A stretch of DNA of 33,923 nt from an uncultured Coriobacteriaceae bacterium (GTDB lineage: Bacteria; Actinomycetota; Coriobacteriia; Coriobacteriales; Eggerthellaceae). A program made the translations under genes and the position numbers. Location of the stretch: NCBI GenBank assembly GCA_902764575.1, contig CACWWI010000002.1, forward strand, positions 1-33,923, written 5' to 3'. The notes under the pieces were generated by a model that was not told the DNA's origin, did no database searches, and worked only from the letters and a program-made list of their open reading frames with translations. Below are positions 7,341-14,992 of the stretch, one piece after another (the first letter of the stretch is position 1; every line of letters starts with the position of its first letter).

Positions 7341-9506
7341 TTGGCGAACCATCCGATAGAGAAAGGCGTGGCCAGGGTTCCCCAGGTCATGCAGATGGAG
7401 TCGCTCGAATGCGGCGCGGCGGCGCTCGCCATGATCCTGGCATACTATGGCAAGTGGATGCCGCTCGAGCAGGTGCGCGTCGACTGCGGCGTGTCACGCG
7501 ACGGCGCAAGCATCGAGAACATCGCCAGGGCAGCCCGCAGCTACGGCCTCAGCGTCGAGGGTTTCCAGCGCGGCATCGACGCGCTGCGCGACCAGGGCCC
7601 GTACCCCTGCATCGTCACCTATGGCGCAGGCTATGTCGTACTCTGCGGCTTCAAGGGCGACCGCGTCTACGTGAACGACCCCGCAAAGGGCTCGCGCAAG
7701 ATCACGACCGAGGACTTCGCCCGTTCCTACGGCGGCATCTGCCTGACCTTCGCCCCGACGGACGACTTCGTTCCCGGCGGAAAGCGCAAGAGCACGGTCG
7801 AGTTCGCCCGCCACCGCCTGCGGGGAGCGGGCGTTGCCGTCGCATTCGTCGCCCTCACCACGCTCGTCGGCTACCTGCTCGAGATGCTCACGCCCGCGTT
7901 CACGCGCTTCTTCATGGACCATCTGCTTACGGGCGAGAACTCCGAGCTGCTCATGCCGTTCATCGCCCTGCTCGCCACCGTCGCCGTGTTGCAGGTGATC
8001 GTGGTAGCCGTGAAATCCATCTACTCACTCCGGATTAACGGCAAGATGGCCATCATCGGATCTTCCACGTTCATGTGGCATGTGCTGCGCATGCCCATGG
8101 TGTTCTTCTCGCAGCGCAAGGCCGGCGACATCCAACGCCGCAAGAACACGAACGCGGTCATCGCCGAAACGCTCGTGAACACGTTCACCCCGCTCGCGCT
8201 CAACATCGTCATGATCGTGTTCTACCTCGTGGTCATGATCCGCCTCTCGCCGCTGCTCACCTTGGTCGGCATTGCCGCCATCGTCATTAACACGCTGCTC
8301 GCGCGTTACATTTCCCACAAGCGCGTGAACATCACCCGCGTGCAGATGCGAGATGCGGGCCAGCTCGAGTCGTCCACCGTCTCGGGCATCCAGATGATCG
8401 AGACCATCAAGGCGGCGGGCGCCGAGAACGGCTACTTCGCAAAATGGGCGGGTTACCAGGCGTCGGTGAACACGGCCACCACGCGCTTCGCCAACCTGAA
8501 CCTGTACCTCGGCATGGTGCCCAACTTCCTGACGAGCCTCGCCAACTACACCGTGCTGGTCCTCGGCGTGTTCCTTGCCATGCAGGGGCAGTTCTCGCTC
8601 GGTATGGTCATGGGATTCCAAGGTTACGTCTCGCTGCTCATGAACCCCGCCATGACCACGGTCAAGGCGGGGCAGACGCTGCAGGAGATGCGCACGCAGA
8701 TGGAGCGCGTCGAAGACGTGATGCAGTACCCCGTCGACGCGAGCTACCGCGACGAACCGCTCAGCGACGAGGCCGATTACGACAAGTTGTACGGCAAGGT
8801 GGAGCTGAAGAACGTGACGTTCGGCTACGCGCGCCTGGGAGACCCGGTCGTAGAGGATTTCTCGATGACGGTCGAGCCAGGTGCGAGCGTGGCGTTCGTC
8901 GGCGCGTCGGGCTGCGGCAAGTCCACGCTCTCGAAGCTGATCGCCGGCCTGTACCAGCCGTGGAGCGGCGAGATCCTGTTCGACGGGAAGCCGGCATCGG
9001 AAATAGACCGCAGCGTGTTCACGGGCTCTGTGGCCGTAGTGGACCAGGACATCATCCTGTTCGAGGACACCATCGCCAACAACATCAGCATGTGGGACGA
9101 ATCCATCGAGGACTTCGAGATCATCCTGGCGGCCCGCGATGCGCAGATCCATGACGACATCATGGCGCGCGAGGGCGGCTACGCCAGCAAGATCGCCGAA
9201 GGCGGCCGCGACCTATCGGGCGGCCAGCGCCAGCGCCTCGAAATCGCCCGCGTGCTCGCCGCCGACCCGAGCATCATCATCATGGACGAGGCGACGAGCG
9301 CGCTCGACGCTAAAACCGAGCATGAGGTGGTGCGCGCCGTGAAGGACCGAGGGGTCACCTGCATCATCATCGCGCACAGGCTCTCCACCATCCGCGATTG
9401 CGACGAGATCATAGTGCTCGACCACGGCAAAGTCGTCGAGCGCGGAACGCACGAAGAGCTGTACGAGGCGGGCGGCGTGTACGCCGACCTGGTATCCAAC
9501 GACTAG
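7341..9506 (+). CDS. NHLP-type C39 peptidase/permease/ATPase exporter with degenerate peptidase, cassette 1
   Basis: This 721-residue protein has the NHLP peptidase-ABC architecture. A C39 domain covers residues 1-135, an ABC exporter membrane domain covers about 155-430, and an ATPase domain covers about 480-715. The ATPase has Walker A VGASGCGKST (about 521), signature LSGGQRQR and Walker B IIIMDEATSALD. In the C39 domain the nucleophile Cys24 and oxyanion Gln18 are present, and so is Asp113. The histidine expected in the 'HFVVL' strand is missing (AGYVVL; Gly97), and the only His in the domain is His4. The peptidase is therefore probably inactive and may only bind leaders. The start is a TTG with GGTGG upstream; a GTG at 7368 is an alternative. 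The paralogue at 12830 keeps the full triad. Confidence 0.88.
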   Translation: MANHPIEKGVARVPQVMQMESLECGAAALAMILAYYGKWMPLEQVRVDCGVSRDGASIENIARAARSYGLSVEGFQRGIDALRDQGPYPCIVTYGAGYVVLCGFKGDRVYVNDPAKGSRKITTEDFARSYGGICLTFAPTDDFVPGGKRKSTVEFARHRLRGAGVAVAFVALTTLVGYLLEMLTPAFTRFFMDHLLTGENSELLMPFIALLATVAVLQVIVVAVKSIYSLRINGKMAIIGSSTFMWHVLRMPMVFFSQRKAGDIQRRKNTNAVIAETLVNTFTPLALNIVMIVFYLVVMIRLSPLLTLVGIAAIVINTLLARYISHKRVNITRVQMRDAGQLESSTVSGIQMIETIKAAGAENGYFAKWAGYQASVNTATTRFANLNLYLGMVPNFLTSLANYTVLVLGVFLAMQGQFSLGMVMGFQGYVSLLMNPAMTTVKAGQTLQEMRTQMERVEDVMQYPVDASYRDEPLSDEADYDKLYGKVELKNVTFGYARLGDPVVEDFSMTVEPGASVAFVGASGCGKSTLSKLIAGLYQPWSGEILFDGKPASEIDRSVFTGSVAVVDQDIILFEDTIANNISMWDESIEDFEIILAARDAQIHDDIMAREGGYASKIAEGGRDLSGGQRQRLEIARVLAADPSIIIMDEATSALDAKTEHEVVRAVKDRGVTCIIIAHRLSTIRDCDEIIVLDHGKVVERGTHEELYEAGGVYADLVSND

Positions 9507-9520
9507 GGGGAGGTGAGGAC

Positions 9521-11701
9521 ATGGGCATTTTCGACGATCAGATCCGCCAGCGCAAGCATGGCGACCAAGAGCTGTTCGAGGATTCGATCCTGCGCATGGC
9601 CTCCGCCGTCGTGGGCCAGGAGGTCGCCGGCTCGATGGCCACCGAGCGCATCGTGACGAAGGAAGCCGTCGACGACATCCTGAAGTACTACCGCATCAAC
9701 CCCGTCGACATCCCCCACCACGTTACCGACCCCGACGAGCAGCTGGAGTACGCCCTGCGCCCCCACGGCATCATGCACCGCATGGTGGCGCTGCAGAAGG
9801 GATGGTACAAGGACGCGTTCGGGCCGATGATCGCCTACCGCAAATCCGACGGGGCGCCGGTGCCGATGTTCCCGAAACCCTACCTGGGATACTGGTTCCG
9901 CGACGAGAACGGCCGCAAGACGACGGTGAACTCCCGCAATGAGGGCGATTTCGCACCCGAGGCCCGCTGCTTCTACCGTCCGCTGCCGCTGGGCAAGGTC
10001 GGCGTGCGCGACCTGTTCGGCTACATGCGCCAATGCCTGAACGTCACCGACCTCGCCCTGCTCGTCGGCATTACCCTGCTCGTGACGCTCGTCGGCATGC
10101 TCCTGCCGCCCATCGCGAAGATCCTTACCGGCTATGTGGCAAACACGGGCAGCTATGCAGTCCTGTGGTCCACGGCGGCATTCCTGCTGTGCACCGCACT
10201 GGCGCATCAGATGATGACGGCCTCTCGCGAGATAGCCGTCAACCGCATCCGCACGAAGACCTCGACCCAGCTATCCTCCGCATTCATGATGCGCATCCTC
10301 AGCTTGCCGGCAACGTTCTTCCGCGATTTCAGCGCCGGCGAGCTGGCGAGCCGCAGCATGGCCGCCGACGCCCTCGTCGGGCTCGTCGTGTCGAACGTGC
10401 TCGCCCTCGGTACAACAGCCCTGTTCTCGCTGCTGTACGTGGCGCAGATCGGGGCCTTCGCCCCGGCCCTCATGTGGCCGGCCCTTGCGATCATCGCCGC
10501 CACCATCGCGGTGATGCTGGCCACCTCGATCGTTCAGATGCGCGTCACGCGCCGGCAGATGGAGTACGCCGCCAAAGAGAACGGCAAGAGCTTCTCCCTC
10601 ATCTACGGCGTGCAGAAAGTCAAGCTTGCCGGCGCCGAGAAACGTGCTTTCGCCCAGTGGGCACGCGCCTACACGAAGAGCGCCGAACTGCAGTACAACC
10701 CCCCGTTCTTCCTGAAGATGAGCAGCGCCCTGAATTCGGCCATCTCGATGGCGGGCGCCATCGTTCTGTACTACCTCGCCGCCACGTCGGGCGTGACGCC
10801 CTCGGACTACATCGCGTTCTTCGCGGCTTACGGCATGGTCATGGGCGCGTTCGCGTCGCTCGCCGGCGTAGTGCAGGCAACCGCGCAGATCAAGCCCAAC
10901 CTCGATATGATGCGCCCCATACTCCAGGCCAAGCCCGAGGTGGCCGAAAACAAGGAGATCCTCACGAACCTGGGCGGCCGCATCGAACTTTCGGGCGTGC
11001 GGTTCCGTTACGGCGAGGGCATGCCCTACGTCATCGACGGCATGGACCTGACGATCCGTGCGGGCGAGTACGTGGCCATCGTGGGCAAGTCGGGTTGCGG
11101 CAAGTCGACGCTCGTGCGCTTGCTACTCGGCTTCGAAACGCCGGAGAAGGGCGCCATCTACTACGATGGCAAGGACCTGACGAGCATCGACCTGCGCTCG
11201 TTGCGCCGTCGCATCGGGGCGGTCACGCAAGACGGCAGCCTGTTCCAGGAAGACATCTACTCGAACATCACGATCTCGGCGCCGGGCCTGACGGAGGAGG
11301 ACGCCTGGGAGGCAGCCGAGATTGCCGGCATTGCCGATGACATCCGCGCCATGCCGATGGGCATGAAGACCATGATCTCAGAAGGCTCGGGCGGCATTTC
11401 GGGCGGGCAGAAGCAGCGCCTCATGATCGCCCGCGCCGTGGCTCCCAAGCCGCGCGTGCTCATCTTCGACGAGGCCACGAGCGCGCTGGACAACCGCACC
11501 CAGAAGCAGGTGTCCAAATCGCTCGACGCGCTGAACTGCACGCGCATCGTTATCGCGCATCGGTTGTCGACCATCAAGAACTGCGACCGCATCCTGTATC
11601 TGGAGGACGGCCACATCGTCGAGGACGGCACCTACGACGAGCTCATCGAGAAAGGCGGTCGTTTCGCCGAGCTCGTGGAACGCCAGCGCCTCGACGCATG
11701 A
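9521..11701 (+). CDS. NHLP-type ABC permease/ATPase without peptidase, cassette 1
   Basis: This 726-residue ABC exporter half is the second ABC component of NHLP-type systems. The first 160 residues are a soluble domain with the family pattern in which a short helix bundle is followed by a beta segment (GWYKDAFGPMIAYRKSDGAP) and no C39 residues. Membrane helices run from about 180 to 450. The ATPase has Walker A VGKSGCGKST (about 523), signature ISGGQKQR and Walker B VLIFDEATSALD. The ATG at 9521 is chosen over an open upstream frame because GGGGGAGGTGAGG precedes it and the upstream part overlaps the previous gene in another frame. It lies 14 bases after the peptidase-ABC gene, with which it presumably forms a heterodimer. 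Its end is 7 bases from the convergent gene's stop. Confidence 0.88.
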   Translation: MGIFDDQIRQRKHGDQELFEDSILRMASAVVGQEVAGSMATERIVTKEAVDDILKYYRINPVDIPHHVTDPDEQLEYALRPHGIMHRMVALQKGWYKDAFGPMIAYRKSDGAPVPMFPKPYLGYWFRDENGRKTTVNSRNEGDFAPEARCFYRPLPLGKVGVRDLFGYMRQCLNVTDLALLVGITLLVTLVGMLLPPIAKILTGYVANTGSYAVLWSTAAFLLCTALAHQMMTASREIAVNRIRTKTSTQLSSAFMMRILSLPATFFRDFSAGELASRSMAADALVGLVVSNVLALGTTALFSLLYVAQIGAFAPALMWPALAIIAATIAVMLATSIVQMRVTRRQMEYAAKENGKSFSLIYGVQKVKLAGAEKRAFAQWARAYTKSAELQYNPPFFLKMSSALNSAISMAGAIVLYYLAATSGVTPSDYIAFFAAYGMVMGAFASLAGVVQATAQIKPNLDMMRPILQAKPEVAENKEILTNLGGRIELSGVRFRYGEGMPYVIDGMDLTIRAGEYVAIVGKSGCGKSTLVRLLLGFETPEKGAIYYDGKDLTSIDLRSLRRRIGAVTQDGSLFQEDIYSNITISAPGLTEEDAWEAAEIAGIADDIRAMPMGMKTMISEGSGGISGGQKQRLMIARAVAPKPRVLIFDEATSALDNRTQKQVSKSLDALNCTRIVIAHRLSTIKNCDRILYLEDGHIVEDGTYDELIEKGGRFAELVERQRLDA

Positions 11702-11708
11702 GCGGGCG

Positions 11709-12221
11709 CTACTCGTCGTCCGTAGGCACTTCCACCGTTTTCTTCTGCTCCTGCGTGAAGCACAGCACGAAATCGACGGGCATCCCAGCCCAAACGCTGG
11801 TGACGAGCGAGTGCGCGTAGATGTCGGTGGCCCTCACGATGTTGCCCTCGCCCAGCTCGATCTGCACCGGGACGCTCTTCAACGGAAGCTTCTTGTCGAT
11901 GTCGTGCAGCTCGTCGAACAGCTTCTCGACCGTCAAGACCCTGTCGCCATGGCTGACGGTAAACGTGACGCAATTATCATCGCTCAGATAGACCTTGCCC
12001 ACGTTCCAGGTTGCCGTTCCGGGAATCCACTCGCGCATCTCGTTGAACGCGTTGCGCGCGATCTTCACGGGCGAAGCATCGTTCATTCGCTTGAGGGATT
12101 TCAACATCAGAGCGTAATCGAGCTCCGGCAATGCCTCGGGATGAGCCTTCTTGTAATCACTAACCTTCTCGCGAAGGATCTTCTCGCCACGATCGGTGCC
12201 CTGCTGCTTGTCGTCTGACAT
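11709..12221 (-). CDS. Hypothetical protein between the two export cassettes
   Basis: This 170-residue soluble, acidic protein is one I do not recognise. The N-terminal 60 residues are helical and charged (GEKILREKVSDYKKAHPEAL). The rest looks beta-rich, and the tail is polar and ends in acidic residues. There is no signal peptide, membrane segment or double-glycine motif, and only two cysteines, so it does not look like a leader peptide. An AGAAAGG site precedes the ATG at 12221 and a perfect TATAAT lies upstream. It is transcribed towards cassette 1 and divergently from cassette 2, sharing an 83-base promoter region with the latter. A regulator, chaperone or immunity role for the export locus is possible but is inferred from position only. 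Confidence 0.7.
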   Translation of the reverse strand: MSDDKQQGTDRGEKILREKVSDYKKAHPEALPELDYALMLKSLKRMNDASPVKIARNAFNEMREWIPGTATWNVGKVYLSDDNCVTFTVSHGDRVLTVEKLFDELHDIDKKLPLKSVPVQIELGEGNIVRATDIYAHSLVTSVWAGMPVDFVLCFTQEQKKTVEVPTDDE

Positions 12222-12304
12222 GAGCGGCCTTTCTCTTCATTGGAGCTACGGAATCCATTATATGTTATCGAGCATTGATATATTATGGTAGCACTCAGGA
12301 AAGG
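12222..12304. promoter_or_regulatory. Divergent promoter region between the hypothetical gene and export cassette 2
   Basis: This is one of the few AT-rich patches in the window. On the minus strand a perfect TATAAT occupies 12257-12262, giving a leader of about 28 bases to the ATG at 12221. On the plus strand a TATATTAT stretch at 12279-12286 would start transcription about 12 bases before the ATG at 12305. The two -10 elements are about 20 bases apart, so the polymerase sites overlap and the two transcripts may compete. -35 elements are weak on both strands. Confidence 0.5.
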
Positions 12305-12829
12305 ATGGCTAAAACTCGCATGGCCGAAATGGAATCGAGCATATTCAACAGGAAAGCAACCGAGAAGCTCAAGAGCCCTGACGACCTGGACAAGTACGTC
12401 CGTGTAACCAACCCGAGCGTATGGATGGTGCTCGCAGCCTGCATTGCCTTCCTCATCGGCCTGCTAGCCTGGGGCACGTTCGGCACGGTGAGCACGAACG
12501 TGACGGCGCCGGCAACCTGCGTCAACGGGAAGGCCATGTGCTTCCTGCCCACCGATGACGGGTCGAAGGTCCATGTGGGCGACACCGTCACCATCGAAGG
12601 GGACCAGTTCACGGTGGCCTCGATATCGAACGTGCCCATTTCCCACGAGGAGGCGTCGGATATCCTCGAGAGCGACTACCTGGTGAGCGCGGTCCTCAAG
12701 AACGACTGGGCCTACCTCGTCACGCTCGAGGGCGACACGTCCGATTTACCCGACGGGGTGCCACTCACCTCGAGCATCACAATCGCACGCACCGCTCCTA
12801 TCACCCTTCTCTTCGGAAGAAAATCGTAA
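12305..12829 (+). CDS. Short NHLM-type membrane-fusion-like protein (HlyD stub), cassette 2
   Basis: This 174-residue paralogue of the protein at 6906 has the signature KSPDDLDKYVRVTNPSVWMV before a single membrane helix (about 40-58). An outside beta domain of about 115 residues follows. The outside part contains a barrel-sandwich-like stretch (VHVGDTVTIEGDQFTVASIS), but no coiled-coil hairpin, so it is far shorter than canonical HlyD-type adaptors. I chose ATG 12305 because AGGAAAGG abuts it; the spacing is tight, and ATG 12320 is an alternative that loses five residues. The stop at 12827-12829 is immediately followed by the ATG of the peptidase-ABC gene with no gap, which indicates translational coupling within cassette 2. 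Confidence 0.7.
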   Translation: MAKTRMAEMESSIFNRKATEKLKSPDDLDKYVRVTNPSVWMVLAACIAFLIGLLAWGTFGTVSTNVTAPATCVNGKAMCFLPTDDGSKVHVGDTVTIEGDQFTVASISNVPISHEEASDILESDYLVSAVLKNDWAYLVTLEGDTSDLPDGVPLTSSITIARTAPITLLFGRKS

Positions 12830-14992
12830 ATGGCCCGGGGCGTCGCAAAAGTTCCTCAAGTCATGCAGATGGAGGCGCTGGAGTGCGGCGCCGCCTGCCT
12901 GACGATGATATTGGCCTATTACGGCAGATGGGTGCCGCTCGAGCAAGTAAGAGCCGACTGCGGCGTCTCGCGCGACGGATCGAAGGCTTCGAACATCCTC
13001 AAGGCCGCACGCAGCTACGGCCTTACCGCCAAGGGCATGACGTATTCCACCAAAGCGCTGCGCAACAAGGGCAAGTTCCCCTGCATCATCTTCTGGAACT
13101 TCAACCACTTCGTGGTCCTCAGCGGGTTCAAAGGCAAGTACGCGTACATCAACGACCCCGCGCGCGGCCAGGTGAAAATTCCCATGGAGCAGTTCGAGGA
13201 CTCGTTCACGGGCATCGCGCTCGTGTTCGAACGCACCGACGCCTTCGAGGAGGGCGGGAGCAAGCCCAACACCAGCAAGTATGCGCGCAAGCGCCTGGAG
13301 GGCCTCGGGCCCGCTATCGCGTTCACAATGCTCACGGCGGCCATCACCTCGCTCGTGGCCATCTTGAGCACGTCGATGGGGCAGGTGTTCATAGACCACA
13401 TCCTCTCGAAAGAAGACCCCGATTGGCTGGCCTCGTTCACGGTGATGATGCTGATCCTGGCAACCGTCTCAGGCATCTCGTCCATCATGAACGCCGTGTT
13501 CCTCTTGCGCATACAGGGCAAGATCGCGGTCGTATCGTCGTCGCGGTTCATGCGCCACCTGCTGCACCTGCCCATCGGATTCTACGCACAACGCATGGTG
13601 GGCGACCTCCAGCAACGCCAATCTGCCAACGAAACCATCGCCTACCAGCTCATAGGCCAGCTCGCCCCCGTGCTCGTCAACGGCATCATGCTGATACTGT
13701 ACCTGGTCGTCATGGTGAACTACAGCGTGCTGCTGACGATCGTGGGCTTGCTGGCGGTCGTGGCGAACGCGCTTTTGGCGCGAAACATCTCCAAACAGCG
13801 CGTGAACATCTCGCGCGCGGGCGCCGCCAATGCCGGCAAGCTCTACGCAACCACCGTAGGCGGCATCGAGATGATCGAGACCATCAAGGCCGCTGGCGCC
13901 GAGCAGGGATATTTTAGCCGGTGGGCGGGCTACCAGGCTGCGGTGAACGAGTCGGATGCCCGCACGACGCGCCTGAACGAATACCTGGGCGCCGTTCCGC
14001 AGGCGATGACCCAGATCGCGAACATCGCCGTACTCGTGCTGGGCATATGGCTCATCGTGGAGGACCTGTTCACGCCGGGCATGCTGCTGGCGTTCACGGG
14101 CTTCCTCTCCGCGTTCATGGCGCCAGTGAACCAGATGATCCAACTCGGCCAAGCTGTCCAGGAGATGCAAACCCAGATGGAGCGCATCGAGGACGTGATG
14201 AGATATCCGGTCGACGTCCCGGAAGAGCCCGAGGAGGCTGCCGTCAACGTGGACGAGCTCGACCGCGAGAAGCTGAGCGGCCAGGTGGACCTGAACGGCG
14301 TTTCGTTCGGATACTCGCCCCTCGAGCCGCCGCTCATCGAGGACCTCGACCTCCACATCGAGTCCGGGAAATGGGTTGCCCTCGTTGGAGGATCGGGCTG
14401 CGGGAAGTCGACGATAGCCAAGATCGTTTCGGGGCTCTACACGCCTTGGACTGGCGAAGTGAAGTTCGACGGCATGCCCATCGCGGAAATCCCGCACCCC
14501 GTCTTGCGCGGGTCGCTCGCAGTCGTGGACCAGGACATCATCGCCTTCGACGACACGATTTCCGACAACATCAAGCTGTGGGACCGCTCCATCGAAGACT
14601 ACGAGGTCATTCTCGCCTGCCGTGACGCCGCCATCCACGACATCATCTCCAGCCGTGAAGGCGGCTACATGAACCGCGTCCTGCCAGGTGGCCGAAACTT
14701 CAGCGGAGGCCAGCTGCAGCGCATGGAAATCGCGCGCGTTTTGGCGCAAGACCCCACCATCATCATCTTGGACGAGGCAACGAGCGCACTCGACGCCCAG
14801 ACCGAGGCCGAAGTGGTGCGCCGCATCCGAGACCGCGGCGCCACGTGCATCGTGGTGGCGCACCGCCTTTCCACCATACGCGACTGCGACGAGATACTCG
14901 TGCTCGACGACGGCAAGGTGGTCGAACGCGGAACCCATTCCGAACTTCTCGCGGCCAATGGCGCCTATGCGGAGTTGGTGCGCAATGACTAA
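12830..14992 (+). CDS. NHLP-type C39 peptidase/permease/ATPase exporter, intact triad, cassette 2
   Basis: This 720-residue exporter should cleave a leader, typically after a Gly-Gly or similar site, and pump the cargo out. The N-terminal C39 domain keeps oxyanion Gln13, nucleophile Cys19 (EALECGAAC), His93 (NHFVVLSGF) and Asp109 (NDPARG), so it is probably active. Membrane helices run from about 155 to 430. The ATPase domain has Walker A VGGSGCGKST (about 518), signature FSGGQLQR (Phe for the usual Leu) and Walker B IIILDEATSALD. It overlaps the next ABC gene by 8 bases. It is a paralogue of the protein at 7341, and both belong to the NHLP bacteriocin export family. No leader-peptide gene is adjacent, so the cargo is unknown. 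Confidence 0.92.
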   Translation: MARGVAKVPQVMQMEALECGAACLTMILAYYGRWVPLEQVRADCGVSRDGSKASNILKAARSYGLTAKGMTYSTKALRNKGKFPCIIFWNFNHFVVLSGFKGKYAYINDPARGQVKIPMEQFEDSFTGIALVFERTDAFEEGGSKPNTSKYARKRLEGLGPAIAFTMLTAAITSLVAILSTSMGQVFIDHILSKEDPDWLASFTVMMLILATVSGISSIMNAVFLLRIQGKIAVVSSSRFMRHLLHLPIGFYAQRMVGDLQQRQSANETIAYQLIGQLAPVLVNGIMLILYLVVMVNYSVLLTIVGLLAVVANALLARNISKQRVNISRAGAANAGKLYATTVGGIEMIETIKAAGAEQGYFSRWAGYQAAVNESDARTTRLNEYLGAVPQAMTQIANIAVLVLGIWLIVEDLFTPGMLLAFTGFLSAFMAPVNQMIQLGQAVQEMQTQMERIEDVMRYPVDVPEEPEEAAVNVDELDREKLSGQVDLNGVSFGYSPLEPPLIEDLDLHIESGKWVALVGGSGCGKSTIAKIVSGLYTPWTGEVKFDGMPIAEIPHPVLRGSLAVVDQDIIAFDDTISDNIKLWDRSIEDYEVILACRDAAIHDIISSREGGYMNRVLPGGRNFSGGQLQRMEIARVLAQDPTIIILDEATSALDAQTEAEVVRRIRDRGATCIVVAHRLSTIRDCDEILVLDDGKVVERGTHSELLAANGAYAELVRND

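Noticed and set aside
11709-12221. The 170-residue protein as an NHLP leader-peptide precursor
   Set aside because: It has no double-glycine leader, no Cys/Ser/Thr-rich core and a mixed globular sequence.
14688-14984. N-terminal extension of the second ABC gene of cassette 2
   Set aside because: The extra 99 residues lie entirely in another frame of the preceding gene's ATPase domain; the paralogue in cassette 1 starts at the position equivalent to 14985.
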